A stretch of DNA of 64,000 nt, from positions 1 through 64,000 of the forward strand of contig JBJXDX010000152.1 in the NCBI GenBank assembly GCA_046154585.1. Reading direction: 5' to 3'. The notes under the pieces were generated by a model, which was given only the letters and a program-made list of their open reading frames with translations, searched no databases and was not told the DNA's origin. The stretch is from CADEFX01 sp046154585. Its GTDB lineage: Bacteria > Pseudomonadota > Alphaproteobacteria > Rhizobiales > Hyphomicrobiaceae. Of the stretch, positions 55,201 through 64,000 are shown in pieces (position 1 is the first letter of the stretch; each line of letters starts with the position of its first letter). The position numbers were made by a program, and so were the translations under genes.

Positions 55201-56139
55201 ATGACCACCATTACAGCGTCCATGGTGAAGGAGCTGCGCGACAAGACCGGCGCGGGCATGATGGATTGCAAGGCCGCGCTGGTCGAGACCCAAGGCAACA
55301 TCGAGGAAGCCGTCGACTGGCTGCGCAAGAAGGGCCTGTCGAAGGCCGCCAAGAAGGCGGACCGGGTTGCCGCTGATGGCCTGATCGGAGTCTCGGCGAT
55401 GGGCAAGAGCGGAGCCGTCGTCGAGGTCAACGCCGAGACCGATTTCGTCGCGCGCAACGAGACGTTCCAGGACATGGTACGGCAGATCACGGCGCTGGCG
55501 GCCAGCACCGGCGGCGATCTGCAGAAGCTGCTTGCCGCGCGCTATCCCGGCAAGCAGGTCTCGGTCGCCGAGCAGGTGCAGGAGATGATCGCGACCATCG
55601 GCGAAAATATGAGCGTGCGCCGCACGGCGCGCGTCAGCGTGAACGAAGGCGCGGTCGCGAGCTATGTGCACAACCGTGTTGCCGACGGCGTCGGCCGCAT
55701 CGGCGTTTTGGTTGGAGTGGAGTCGAAAGCCGCTGGCGACAAACTCGCCGACATCGGGCGCCAGATCGCGCTGCATGTGGCCGCAGCGCAACCCCAGGCG
55801 ATCAGAGCCGATCAGCTCGACAAGATCGTGATCGAACGCGAGCGCAGCGTCTATCTCGAGCAGGCCAAGGCGACCGGCAAGGCGCAGGACATCATCGAAA
55901 AGATGGTGGAGGGCCGTTTGCGTAAGGAGTTCTTCGGCCAGGTCGTGCTCATGCAGCAGGTCTTCATGGGACCGGCCGGCGACGGCAAGATGACGGTCGA
56001 GCAGTATCTCAAGGCCGAGGAGAAGACCGCGGGCGCGCCGATCAAGGTGGCGAATTTCGTTCGCTATGCCCTGGGCGAGGGCATCGAGAAGAAAGAAACG
56101 GACTTTGCTGCCGAGGTGGCTGCCCTTACAAAAGGCTGA
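55201..56139 (+). CDS. tsf: Elongation factor Ts
   Basis: A 312-residue nucleotide exchange factor for EF-Tu. The N-terminal UBA-like domain is VKELRDKTGAGMMDCKAALVET with VDWLRKKGLSKAAKKA, followed by the TDFVARNE motif that contacts EF-Tu. Two core subdomains and the C-terminal module complete it. The gap of 84 bp from rpsB and shared strand indicate co-transcription. Confidence 0.95.
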   Translation: MTTITASMVKELRDKTGAGMMDCKAALVETQGNIEEAVDWLRKKGLSKAAKKADRVAADGLIGVSAMGKSGAVVEVNAETDFVARNETFQDMVRQITALAASTGGDLQKLLAARYPGKQVSVAEQVQEMIATIGENMSVRRTARVSVNEGAVASYVHNRVADGVGRIGVLVGVESKAAGDKLADIGRQIALHVAAAQPQAIRADQLDKIVIERERSVYLEQAKATGKAQDIIEKMVEGRLRKEFFGQVVLMQQVFMGPAGDGKMTVEQYLKAEEKTAGAPIKVANFVRYALGEGIEKKETDFAAEVAALTKG

Positions 56140-56191
56140 TCCGAGCGAGAGAGTCGGCCGGAACTCGCGACGTCCGTCAGGGAGCAGCCAG

Positions 56192-56926
56192 ATGAGCGGA
56201 GCCAAGACGGGATTGCGCTACAAGCGTGTCCTCCTGAAGCTGTCGGGAGAGGCGCTGATGGGCAAGAACGCCTATGGCATCGACATGGGCGTGTGCAACC
56301 GGCTCGCTCTCGACGTCAAGGAGGTTGTCGAGGCCGGCGCGCAGATCGCGCTTGTCATCGGCGGCGGCAACATTTTCCGCGGCCTTGCGGCGGCGGCCAA
56401 AGGCATGGACCGGGCTACCGCGGACTACATGGGTATGCTCGGAACCGTGATGAACGCGCTCGCGTTCCAGAATGCGCTGGGGCAGGCGGACGTGGATGCG
56501 CGCGTGCTGTCGGCCATCTCGATGCCGACCGTCTGCGAGGCTTACGTGCGGCCGAAGGCGCTGCATTACATGGAACAGGGCCGGGTCGTCATTTTCGCGG
56601 CCGGAACCGGCAACCCTTACTTTACGACCGACACGACGGCGGCGCTGCGCGCCATCGAGATGGGATGCGATGTGCTGGCCAAGGCGACGCAGGTGGACGG
56701 GGTCTATTCGGCCGATCCCAAGCACGATCCTGCCGCGGTGCGGTATGATCAGCTGACCTATAGCGAGGTTCTTTCCCGCAACCTCAAAGTCATGGACGGC
56801 GCGGCCATCGCTCTTGCCCGGGACAATAATCTTCCGGTAGTTGTGTTCTCGATCGAGGATGCCGGCAGCGTCCTGAAGGTTTTGCGAGGCCAGGGGCGCA
56901 TGAGTCTGATAGAAGGAACGGGCTGA
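56192..56926 (+). CDS. pyrH: UMP kinase
   Basis: A 244-residue amino-acid-kinase-fold enzyme phosphorylating UMP to UDP. YKRVLLKLSGEALMG, ALVIGGGNIFRGLA, DYMGMLGTVMNALAFQNAL and FAAGTGNPYFTTDTTAALRA are diagnostic. ATG 56192 has GGGAG upstream; the longer frame runs into tsf and is not used. frr follows after 106 bp. Confidence 0.95.
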   Translation: MSGAKTGLRYKRVLLKLSGEALMGKNAYGIDMGVCNRLALDVKEVVEAGAQIALVIGGGNIFRGLAAAAKGMDRATADYMGMLGTVMNALAFQNALGQADVDARVLSAISMPTVCEAYVRPKALHYMEQGRVVIFAAGTGNPYFTTDTTAALRAIEMGCDVLAKATQVDGVYSADPKHDPAAVRYDQLTYSEVLSRNLKVMDGAAIALARDNNLPVVVFSIEDAGSVLKVLRGQGRMSLIEGTG

Positions 56927-57032
56927 GGCTGCCGCGCGCGATGTCCGCAAGGCCCGCTGTCTCTGGCTCGGACCGCGGATTTCGGGGCGGGGTCAGACAG
57001 GGGTCTGCACACGCGATCCAGGAGTGAGTTCG

Positions 57033-57596
57033 ATGGCGGCCGCAACATTTGACATCAAGGATCTCGACCGGCGGATGCGCGGTGTCCAGGACACTTTGAA
57101 GCGGGAGTTCGCCGGCCTGCGGACCGGACGCGCATCGGCGAGCCTTCTCGACCCGGTGGTGGTTACGGTCTACGGCGCCAAGATGCCGCTCAACCAGGTG
57201 GCGACCGTCAGCGTACCGGATGCGCGCACCATCTCCGTGCAGGTGTGGGACAAGAGCCAGGTGCAGGCCGTCGATCGTGCCATCCGCGAGTCCAACCTGG
57301 GGCTCAACCCCATTGCCGAAGGTACGCTGCTGCGGCTCCCCATCCCGCCCCTCAATGCCGAGCGCCGCAATGAGTTGGCCAAAATCGCGCACAAGTACGC
57401 CGAGCATGCCCGCGTCGGCGTGCGCAACGTGCGGCGCGACGGTATGGAGCTCTTGAAGAAGCTCGACAAGGACGGGGACATGAGCGAGGACGATCACCGC
57501 AAAAATTCTACGAAAGTCCAGGAACTTACCGACAAACTCATTAAAGAGATCGATCAGATGCTGGTGGCCAAGGAGGCCGAAATAAAGCAGGTTTGA
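57033..57596 (+). CDS. frr: Ribosome recycling factor
   Basis: A 187-residue factor that splits post-termination ribosomes with EF-G. The hallmark segments are LKREFAGLRTGRASASLLDPV, RTISVQVWDKSQVQAVDRAI, SNLGLNPIAEG and LRLPIPPLNAERRNEL. ATG 57033 has AGGAG nine bases upstream; a GTG at 57024 is in frame but lies within the ribosome-binding region. Confidence 0.95.
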   Translation: MAAATFDIKDLDRRMRGVQDTLKREFAGLRTGRASASLLDPVVVTVYGAKMPLNQVATVSVPDARTISVQVWDKSQVQAVDRAIRESNLGLNPIAEGTLLRLPIPPLNAERRNELAKIAHKYAEHARVGVRNVRRDGMELLKKLDKDGDMSEDDHRKNSTKVQELTDKLIKEIDQMLVAKEAEIKQV

Positions 57597-57696
57597 ATCT
57601 GTTTCGGCTGGAGCCCGGCGGCTGCGGGCTTGCTCGCCGGGCTTGAGACGGATCAGCCTGCAACACAGTGCCTTCCGCGGTGCCGAAGAACCTCAC

Positions 57697-58455
57697 GTGA
57701 CCGAGATCGAACAACAGTCGGGCTTCGAGAACGCAGCCAAAGCGGGCCCGCGGCACGTCGCAATCATCATGGATGGAAATGGCCGGTGGGCAAAGCAGCG
57801 CGGCCTGCCGCGCGCGGCGGGCCATCGTTCGGGCGTCGAGGCGGTGCGACGTACAGTCAAGGCGGCCATCGAGCTTGGCATCGCCTACCTCACCATTTTC
57901 AGCTTTTCGTCGGAGAACTGGTCGAGACCAGCAGCCGAGATCGACGATCTGATGGGTCTCCTCAAGCGCTTCATCCGGCGCGATCTGGTCGATCTGCATC
58001 GCCATGGCGTGCGCATCCATGTCATCGGCGAGACAACAAAGGTCGATCCCGAGTTGTTGACGATGATCGAAGAGGCCAAGACACTCACGGCCGGCAACAC
58101 GGCCCTCAACCTGATCATTGCGTTCAACTACGGCGCCCGCTCCGAGATCACGCGTGCCGTGCGACGTCTTGGAGCCAAGGTGGCCAATGGCGAAATCGCC
58201 GCCGCCCACATCGCGCCCGAACATATCGAGGCAGAACTCGACACCGCCGGAATTCCGGACCCGGACCTGCTGATCCGGACCAGCGGCGAATTGCGGCTGT
58301 CGAATTTTCTGCTGTGGCAGTGCGCGTATACCGAGCTCGTGTTTCTCGATGTGTACTGGCCCGACTTCGGCCGTGAGCAGCTCGAGCATGCGATCAAGGA
58401 ATACCTGGCGCGCGACCGCCGGTTCGGCGGGCTCAACGCACGTTCAATGGCCTGA
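57697..58455 (+). CDS. uppS: Undecaprenyl-diphosphate synthase (cis-prenyltransferase)
   Basis: A 252-residue enzyme making the C55 carrier lipid for peptidoglycan. HVAIIMDGNGRWAKQRG carries the catalytic Asp and diphosphate-binding Arg, followed by GHRSGVEAVRRTVKAA, TIFSFSSENWSRP, and DPDLLIRTSGELRLSNFLLWQ. I place the start at GTG 57697; an upstream TTG is less likely. It is followed by cdsA after 37 bp. Confidence 0.93.
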   Translation: MTEIEQQSGFENAAKAGPRHVAIIMDGNGRWAKQRGLPRAAGHRSGVEAVRRTVKAAIELGIAYLTIFSFSSENWSRPAAEIDDLMGLLKRFIRRDLVDLHRHGVRIHVIGETTKVDPELLTMIEEAKTLTAGNTALNLIIAFNYGARSEITRAVRRLGAKVANGEIAAAHIAPEHIEAELDTAGIPDPDLLIRTSGELRLSNFLLWQCAYTELVFLDVYWPDFGREQLEHAIKEYLARDRRFGGLNARSMA

Positions 58456-58492
58456 GCGCGACAATATCGGCTCGACCGCAGAGGAAACCGCC

Positions 58493-59338
58493 TTGGAGCC
58501 AGATAACGCAACCCCGGCGCCGACCCTGCCGCAAGATCTCGTTCCACGGCTGGCGTCAGGCATCGTTCTGGCGGTGGGCGCGCTCGCTTTGACCTGGGCC
58601 GGCGTGTGGCCGTTCGCGCTGCTGGTGCTGGCCGTTGCGCTCATCATTGCGTGGGAGTGGGGCGGCATCGTGCGCGGCGCCTCTGTCGATACGATTTTCG
58701 TCGTGAGCGCGCTGGCCATCGTGGCGGCCGTGCTGCTGACGTCCTCCGGCACACCCGGGCTCGCGCTCATTACGCTGATCGTTGGCGCGATCCTCGCCGC
58801 TCTGCTGGGTTTTGGTGACCGCGGCCACCTTTCTTCGTTGGGCGTGCTCTATGCTGGGCTGCCGGCGATCTCGCTGATTTGGCTCAGAAGCAGTCAGCAA
58901 TGGGGTTTTGTGGCAGTTCTGTTCGTCTTGCTGCTGGTGTGGGCGACCGACACGGGCGCCTACGCGGCAGGGCGCGCATTCGGGGGACCAAGGCTTGCAC
59001 CGCGTTGGTCCCCGAACAAGACATGGGCCGGCCTCATCGGCGGCGTGGCATGCGCCATGCTGGTGGCGGCGGCGGTCGGATACATGGCCGAAACCGGAAG
59101 CATCGGGCGCATGGTGATCGGGGCGGGCGTTCTCGCGGTCGTGGCGCAGGCGGGCGATATTACGGAATCCGCGCTGAAGCGGCAGCACGGCGTCAAGGAT
59201 GCGAGCACGCTCATTCCGGGTCACGGCGGCTTCATGGACCGCGTCGACGGCCTCGTCTTCAGTGCGACGTTTGCGGCCGTGTTCGGTCTTCTCGTGAACG
59301 TGCACGATCCGGCGCGTGCACTTCTCATGTGGCACTAG
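58493..59338 (+). CDS. cdsA: Phosphatidate cytidylyltransferase
   Basis: A 281-residue membrane enzyme making CDP-diacylglycerol, with about eight helices. The C-terminal signature GDITESALKRQHGVKD followed by LIPGHGGFMDRVDGL is complete. The start is a TTG at 58493, with GAGGAAACC as ribosome-binding site; no ATG gives a sensible N-terminus. dxr begins 4 bp after its stop. Confidence 0.92.
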   Translation: MEPDNATPAPTLPQDLVPRLASGIVLAVGALALTWAGVWPFALLVLAVALIIAWEWGGIVRGASVDTIFVVSALAIVAAVLLTSSGTPGLALITLIVGAILAALLGFGDRGHLSSLGVLYAGLPAISLIWLRSSQQWGFVAVLFVLLLVWATDTGAYAAGRAFGGPRLAPRWSPNKTWAGLIGGVACAMLVAAAVGYMAETGSIGRMVIGAGVLAVVAQAGDITESALKRQHGVKDASTLIPGHGGFMDRVDGLVFSATFAAVFGLLVNVHDPARALLMWH

Positions 59339-59342
59339 CGCG

Positions 59343-60593
59343 ATGAGCATTGACACGAACAAGGAGAACGGGCTGACGGGGCGGCAACGGCGCATGGCCG
59401 TCGGCCGCGTCGCGCCGCCGCGCGATGTGCGTTCGCTGACGGTGCTCGGTGCGACAGGTTCGATTGGCCGCAGCACGCTCGATCTCGTCGGTCGCCATCC
59501 CGAGGGGTTCGCCATCGAAGCGCTGACGGCGCAGAGCAATGTAGCGGGACTCGCGGAGCTGGCGCAGCGCCATCGGGCCAAGGTCGCCGTGATCGGGGAC
59601 GAGAGCTTGCGCGGCGAGCTCTCGGAGCGGTTGGCCGGGACCGGGATCGAATGCGCCGCGGGAGCTGAGGCGCTTGTCGAGGCGGCGGTGCGTCGCGCCG
59701 ACTGCGTGATGGCCTCGATCGTTGGCGCGGCCGGCTTGAAACCCACGTTCGCAGCAGCGCGTCAAGGACGGCGCCTGGCGCTCGCCAACAAGGAATGCCT
59801 CGTCTCGGCCGGCGAAGTCTTTATGCAGACGGTGCATGACGCGGGCACGGACCTGGTGCCCGTTGACAGCGAGCATTCGGCGGCATTCCAGGCCATTGCC
59901 GGCACCGATCCCGCATCCATCGAGCGTATCGTCCTGACGGCCTCGGGTGGGCCATTCCGGACTTCATCCCGCGAGGCGCTGGCGAACGCCACGCCGGAGC
60001 AGGCCTCGAAGCATCCCAACTGGTCCATGGGACCGAAGATTACGATCGACTCCGCGACCTTGATGAACAAGGGCCTGGAGCTGATCGAGGCATTTCATCT
60101 GTTTCCGGTGCGGGCCGATCAGCTTGCCGTGGTGGTGCATCCGCAATCGATCGTGCATTGCCTGGTCGAATTCACGGATGGATCGGTGCTGGCACAACTC
60201 GCCAATCCTGACATGCGTACGCCGATTGCGCTGAGTCTCGCCTGGCCACGCCGCATGCACGCGCCGACGCCTCGGCTCGACTTGGTCAAGATCGGCACAC
60301 TTTCGTTCGAGGAGCCTGACGAGGAACGCTTTCCGGCCCTGCGGCTCGCCCGCGAGGCCCTGCTGTTGGGCGGAACGGCCGGCGCCATCCTCAATGCAGC
60401 CAACGAGCTGGCAGTGGACGGATTTCTCGCCCGCCGCATCGGATTCCTTGAAATTGCCGCGCTTGTGGAGGACGTGCTGACGCAAGCGGAGCGAACGGGG
60501 CTTGTTCGCGAAGCAGCCGATTTGGCCGATATCCTGGCTGCGGACGAGGCGGCCCGGGCGATGGCACGCGGATTGCTCAAGCGCTATGGTTAG
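59343..60593 (+). CDS. dxr: 1-deoxy-D-xylulose 5-phosphate reductoisomerase
   Basis: A 416-residue enzyme making methylerythritol phosphate, the second step of the MEP isoprenoid pathway. The NADPH motif is LGATGSIGRSTLDLVGRHP; LANKECLVSAGE, PVDSEHSAAFQ, LTASGGPFR and TIDSATLMNKGLELIEA include the metal and substrate residues. It supplies isoprenoid precursors for UppS encoded just upstream. A ~20-residue N-terminal tail precedes the Rossmann fold. Confidence 0.95.
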   Translation: MSIDTNKENGLTGRQRRMAVGRVAPPRDVRSLTVLGATGSIGRSTLDLVGRHPEGFAIEALTAQSNVAGLAELAQRHRAKVAVIGDESLRGELSERLAGTGIECAAGAEALVEAAVRRADCVMASIVGAAGLKPTFAAARQGRRLALANKECLVSAGEVFMQTVHDAGTDLVPVDSEHSAAFQAIAGTDPASIERIVLTASGGPFRTSSREALANATPEQASKHPNWSMGPKITIDSATLMNKGLELIEAFHLFPVRADQLAVVVHPQSIVHCLVEFTDGSVLAQLANPDMRTPIALSLAWPRRMHAPTPRLDLVKIGTLSFEEPDEERFPALRLAREALLLGGTAGAILNAANELAVDGFLARRIGFLEIAALVEDVLTQAERTGLVREAADLADILAADEAARAMARGLLKRYG

Positions 60594-60690
60594 GTAGTCG
60601 TTTCTTTCTGATCCGATCGCGGGCCGGCTGAGGCTCGTTGGCGGGACACTCGGCACGGATTGCCGCAAACTGGGAGCTCGGGCTCGAGCG

Positions 60691-61821
60691 ATGATCTGGA
60701 ACTTCTTCTCTGTTCTCATTCCGTTCCTATTCGTGTTGACCGTGGTCGTGTTCGTGCATGAGCTGGGTCATTTTCTGGTCGCGCGCTGGTACGGCGTGAA
60801 GGTGCAGACTTTCTCGATCGGCTTCGGCCGCGAGATCTGGGGCTTCAACGACCGCTACGGGACCCGCTGGCGGCTGGCGTGGATCCCGCTCGGCGGATAC
60901 GTGAAATTCATCGATGACGAGAACGGAGCCAGCGTACCGTCGCAGGATGCTCTCACACGGCTATCGCCGGAGGAACGGGCCGGGGCATTCCAGTCCAAGC
61001 CCTTGGGGCAGCGGGCGGCGGTGGTTGCCGCCGGACCGATTGCCAACTTCATCCTGTCGATTGCGCTTTTTGCCGTCATTTTTACGTTTGTCGGAATTTC
61101 CGTCACGGCACCCCGGGTCGATGAGCTGATCGCCGATGGCATCGCGGAAAAGGCCGGTTTCAAGGCAGGCGACCTGATCGTCTCCATCGATGGCGCACCC
61201 ATTGAAAGCTTCAACGAAATGCAGCGCGTCGTCGGCGCCAATGCCGACCAGGAGCTCATCTTCGGGGTCGAGCGGGGCGGTGCTTTGCTGACCATCAAGG
61301 CAACGCCGGGCCGGCGCGAAATGACCGATCGCTTCGGCAACACGGTGCGGCTCGGCGTGATCGGGGTGAAGCGCACGACGCAGCCCCAGGACTGGGAATA
61401 CAAGCGCTATGGACCCGTAGATGCGCTCTGGCTCGGAGTGAAGGAAACCCATTTCATCATCGCCAAGACGCTGGGCTACCTGCGTGACGTCGTCCTCGGC
61501 CGGGAAGCCGCCGATCAGCTGGGCGGCCCGATCCGGATTGCCGAGGTCTCGGGGCAGGTGGCCAGCGCCGGGTTCGTTCCGCTGCTGAACCTGACGGCCA
61601 TCCTTTCGGTCAGCATCGGGCTCATCAACCTGTTTCCGATCCCGCTATTGGACGGTGGTCATTTGCTGTTCTACGCGTTGGAGGCTATCCGTCGCAGACC
61701 CCTCAGCGCACGGGCTCAGGACATCGGGTTCCGGATCGGGCTAACGCTCGTTCTGATGCTAATGATGTACGCGACTTTCAATGACTTACCTATCGTGCGC
61801 AAGTGGATCGGGCTTGGCTGA
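60691..61821 (+). CDS. rseP: RIP metalloprotease RseP
   Basis: A 376-residue site-2 protease. The zinc motif HELGH is at residues 23-27 in the first membrane helix, a single PDZ domain follows (VDELIADGIAEKAGFKAGDLIVSIDG), and the second active-site motif NLFPIPLLDGGHLLFY is near residue 320. It cleaves membrane-bound anti-sigma factors or signal peptides; in Caulobacter the homologue (MmpA) acts on PodJ. It is in the usual place between dxr and bamA. Confidence 0.93.
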   Translation: MIWNFFSVLIPFLFVLTVVVFVHELGHFLVARWYGVKVQTFSIGFGREIWGFNDRYGTRWRLAWIPLGGYVKFIDDENGASVPSQDALTRLSPEERAGAFQSKPLGQRAAVVAAGPIANFILSIALFAVIFTFVGISVTAPRVDELIADGIAEKAGFKAGDLIVSIDGAPIESFNEMQRVVGANADQELIFGVERGGALLTIKATPGRREMTDRFGNTVRLGVIGVKRTTQPQDWEYKRYGPVDALWLGVKETHFIIAKTLGYLRDVVLGREAADQLGGPIRIAEVSGQVASAGFVPLLNLTAILSVSIGLINLFPIPLLDGGHLLFYALEAIRRRPLSARAQDIGFRIGLTLVLMLMMYATFNDLPIVRKWIGLG

Positions 61822-62024
61822 ATCTTGGCCAGTGAAGCAATATTGCCACTTCCAACAGGGGGGCGGAATCGATAAAAACGTTTACCTTTTGAATGTCGCC
61901 AAACCGCTTTGGACGGCGGTGGGGCGGCTCGATTGCTGCCAGTAACTACGACTAGGCGAAGGCCTGACGCCGACAGGCCGCTCGTTGTTGGGGGAATCGG
62001 CGAACCGGAAGGCAAACCAAAAGA

Positions 62025-64000
62025 ATGCCTCTCTTTGGGATGAGTAGGACTGGGGGACTAAGGTGGGTGGTGGTGCTGGCGCTGCTGATGCAGGTGCCGG
62101 TGCTTGCTGTTGGGGACGCGGTTTTGACGTCCGCCACCGCCCAAGATTCCCGCATTCGCGATATCCGCGTCGTCGGCAACCGCCGCGTCGAGCCGGAAAC
62201 GGTGCGCTCCTATATGCGCGTCTCCGTTGGCGACGCGCATGACGCCGGCAAGGTCGATCAATCGCTTCGCGCCCTGTTCCAGACGGGGTTGTTTGCCGAC
62301 GTGCGGATCGACCGGGAAGGCTCGGCGCTGGTCGTCACCGTGGTTGAGAACCCGGTCATCAACCAGATCGCCTTCGAGGGCAATTACGAGGTCGAGAAGA
62401 AGACGCTCGAGAGCGAGGTCCAGCTCAAGCCGAGGGCCGTGTACACGCGCGCCAAGGTGCAGGCTGACGTGCAGCGCATCCTCGACGTCTATCGCCGTCA
62501 GGGCCGCTTTGCTGCGACCGTCGAGCCCAAGATCATCGAGCTGGAACAGAGTCGGGTGAACCTCGTCTTCGAGATCAACGAAGGCGGCGCGACCAAGGTC
62601 AAGAGCATCCAGTTCATCGGCAATCGCGCATTCTCGGACTCGCAGCTGAAGGACATCATCACGACGTCGCAGCAGGGCTGGTTCGACTTCCTCAAGGGCA
62701 CAGCGTTCTACGACCCCGACCGCGTCAATCTCGATCGCGAGCTGCTGCGCCAGTACTACCTGAAGAACGGCTATGCCGATGCGCGCGTCGTGTCGGGTAC
62801 GGCTGATCTCGATCGGGATGGCTCGGGCTTCTTCCTCACCTTCGTGGTCGAGGAAGGCGAGATCTACAATTTCGGCGACGTGCGCATGGAGTCCGGCCTT
62901 GCCGGCGTCACGCCGCAGGAGCTGATGGGCGAGGTGCTGACGAAGCGGGGCGCTGTCTACAACGCCGCGGATATCGACAAGACCGTCGAGCGTCTGACGC
63001 TGGTGGTGTCCGAACGCGGCTATGCCTTTGCGCGCGTTCGACCCAAGGCCGATCGCGATCCGGCCGGGCGCGTGATTGCCCTGACGTACATTATCGATGA
63101 GGGGCCGCGGGTCTACATCGAGCGCATCAATGTCATCGGCAACACGCGCACGAAGGACTACGTCATCCGCCGCGAGTTCCGTTTGGCGGAAGGCGATGCC
63201 TTCAATCCGCTGCTGGTCGACCGCGCCAAGAAGCGCCTGCAGGGACTGGGCTTCTTCAAGGGCGTCGAGGTCAAGCGCCGTCCCGGCTCCGCGCCGGACC
63301 GGATCGTCCTCGACGTCGAGCTGCTCGAGCAGCCGACAGGCGAAATCTCCTTCGGCGTGGGCTACTCCACGGCCGAAGGTGTCATCGGCGACATCACCTT
63401 CACCGAGCGCAACCTGCTGGGCAACGGCCAGTTCCTGCGCCTCAAGGTCGGCGGTTCTTTCGAACGGACGCAGGTCGACCTGTCGTTCACTGAGCCGCGC
63501 TTCCTGGACCGCAACCTGTCGGCGGGCTTCGACCTGTTCCACAAGGATATCCAGGACAGCCAGTACCAGCTCTACAACAGCATGAAGACCGGCGGTTCGC
63601 TGCGCATCGGCTTCCCGCTGTCGGAGCAGCTCTGGCTGACGAACTACTACACGATCTCGCGCGACGAGATTTACGATGTGGACAAGAACTTCGATCCGGC
63701 TAACGGCGACAACAACGTTGCGTCTCGCGCCATTATTGACGCAGAGGGCGTTGCTTACACGTCGCTCGTCGGAACATCGCTCACGTACGATCAGCGCAAT
63801 CATCCCCGCAACCCCACGCGCGGTTACTACCTGCAGGCCAGCACCGACTTCGCAGGCGTTGGCGGTGACGTACAGTACGCGCGCTTCATGGGTGAAGGCC
63901 GCTACTACTATCCGATCACGGAGAAGATCACGTTCGTCGGACGCGTGATGGGTGGTCACATCATGGGGTGGGGTGGCGACGACGTGCGGTTGCTCGACAT
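62025..64000 (+). CDS. bamA: Outer membrane protein assembly factor BamA (3' end outside window)
   Basis: The first 658 codons are in the window and the frame is open to the right edge. A signal peptide (LRWVVVLALLMQVPVLA) precedes POTRA domains, starting DSRIRDIRVVGNRRVEPETV. Later POTRA starts include INQIAFEGNYEVEKKTLESE and VKSIQFIGNRAFSDSQLKDI. The barrel begins near GEISFGVGYSTAEGVIGDIT, with SLTYDQRNHPRNPTRGYYLQ as the conserved surface-antigen motif. It inserts beta-barrel proteins in the outer membrane. ATG 62025 was taken; ATG 62040 is in frame. Confidence 0.93.
   Translation, partial: MPLFGMSRTGGLRWVVVLALLMQVPVLAVGDAVLTSATAQDSRIRDIRVVGNRRVEPETVRSYMRVSVGDAHDAGKVDQSLRALFQTGLFADVRIDREGSALVVTVVENPVINQIAFEGNYEVEKKTLESEVQLKPRAVYTRAKVQADVQRILDVYRRQGRFAATVEPKIIELEQSRVNLVFEINEGGATKVKSIQFIGNRAFSDSQLKDIITTSQQGWFDFLKGTAFYDPDRVNLDRELLRQYYLKNGYADARVVSGTADLDRDGSGFFLTFVVEEGEIYNFGDVRMESGLAGVTPQELMGEVLTKRGAVYNAADIDKTVERLTLVVSERGYAFARVRPKADRDPAGRVIALTYIIDEGPRVYIERINVIGNTRTKDYVIRREFRLAEGDAFNPLLVDRAKKRLQGLGFFKGVEVKRRPGSAPDRIVLDVELLEQPTGEISFGVGYSTAEGVIGDITFTERNLLGNGQFLRLKVGGSFERTQVDLSFTEPRFLDRNLSAGFDLFHKDIQDSQYQLYNSMKTGGSLRIGFPLSEQLWLTNYYTISRDEIYDVDKNFDPANGDNNVASRAIIDAEGVAYTSLVGTSLTYDQRNHPRNPTRGYYLQASTDFAGVGGDVQYARFMGEGRYYYPITEKITFVGRVMGGHIMGWGGDDVRLLD

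Noticed and set aside
62058..63959. A 633-residue frame opposite bamA
   Set aside because: It is antisense to bamA, whose POTRA repeats and barrel signature are clear.

Overview
This is a GC-rich chromosomal window from an alphaproteobacterium, most likely of the order Hyphomicrobiales (Rhizobiales). The evidence is gene order and protein type: birA-rnj-methylmalonyl-CoA epimerase-DUF1467-proS-lolC-lolD, rpsB-tsf-pyrH-frr-uppS-cdsA-dxr-rseP-bamA, an S2 protein with a long C-terminal extension, a short prolyl-tRNA synthetase and a two-domain cold shock protein. No genus can be fixed from the sequence alone. Coding density is high, start codons often lie in ATGA/GTGA overlaps, and most intergenic gaps are short.

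Layout. 0-6 kb: small hypothetical gene, DUF192 protein and dual cold-shock protein (minus), glyoxalase I (plus), a coupled 3-hydroxybutyrate dehydrogenase/patatin pair (minus) and an M20 amidohydrolase (plus). 5.9-11.7 kb: cystathionine beta-lyase, then a 1371-bp transposon-like unit (7132-8502) with perfect 28-bp terminal inverted repeats and an 8-bp target duplication but no transposase, then two secreted modular proteins, one with a VWA domain. 11.7-18.5 kb: nitroreductase, flavin reductase, CoA-ester lyase plus MaoC hydratase, NAD kinase, a pair of miniature repeats, cutA, KDPG aldolase and KDG kinase (end of a sugar-acid/Entner-Doudoroff route), and a tartrate/malate dehydrogenase-type enzyme. 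18.6-29.5 kb: peptidoglycan-binding-like protein, a 0.6-kb gap with DnaA-box-like sites, an unusual membrane protein with a cytoplasmic winged-helix-like tail, isonitrile hydratase-like protein, HAD dehalogenase plus 3-hydroxyaspartate aldolase-type enzyme, DUF2076 protein, an integrase remnant next to tRNA-Val(CAC), aldo/keto reductase, TusA, RND/MMPL exporter.

30.3-39.9 kb: nuoGHIJKLMN, the distal half of the complex I operon. nuoA-F are not in the window, so the operon is split. 39.9-50.7 kb: biotin ligase, RNase J, methylmalonyl-CoA epimerase, ProS, the LolCD lipoprotein exporter and DNA polymerase III alpha. 50.9-53.9 kb: a tripartite tricarboxylate transporter (tctC, tctA, tctB on the minus strand). 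54.1-64 kb: translation factors, UMP kinase, undecaprenyl-PP synthase, CDP-diglyceride synthase, DXP reductoisomerase, the RseP protease and the first part of bamA, which runs off the right edge.

The least ordinary parts are the transposase-less element carrying a histidine-kinase gene, the membrane/winged-helix protein with its leader, the miniature repeats around 15.3 kb and 42.4 kb, the decayed integrase at tRNA-Val, and the secreted VWA/repeat-module pair. No CRISPR array, rRNA or complete insertion sequence was seen.
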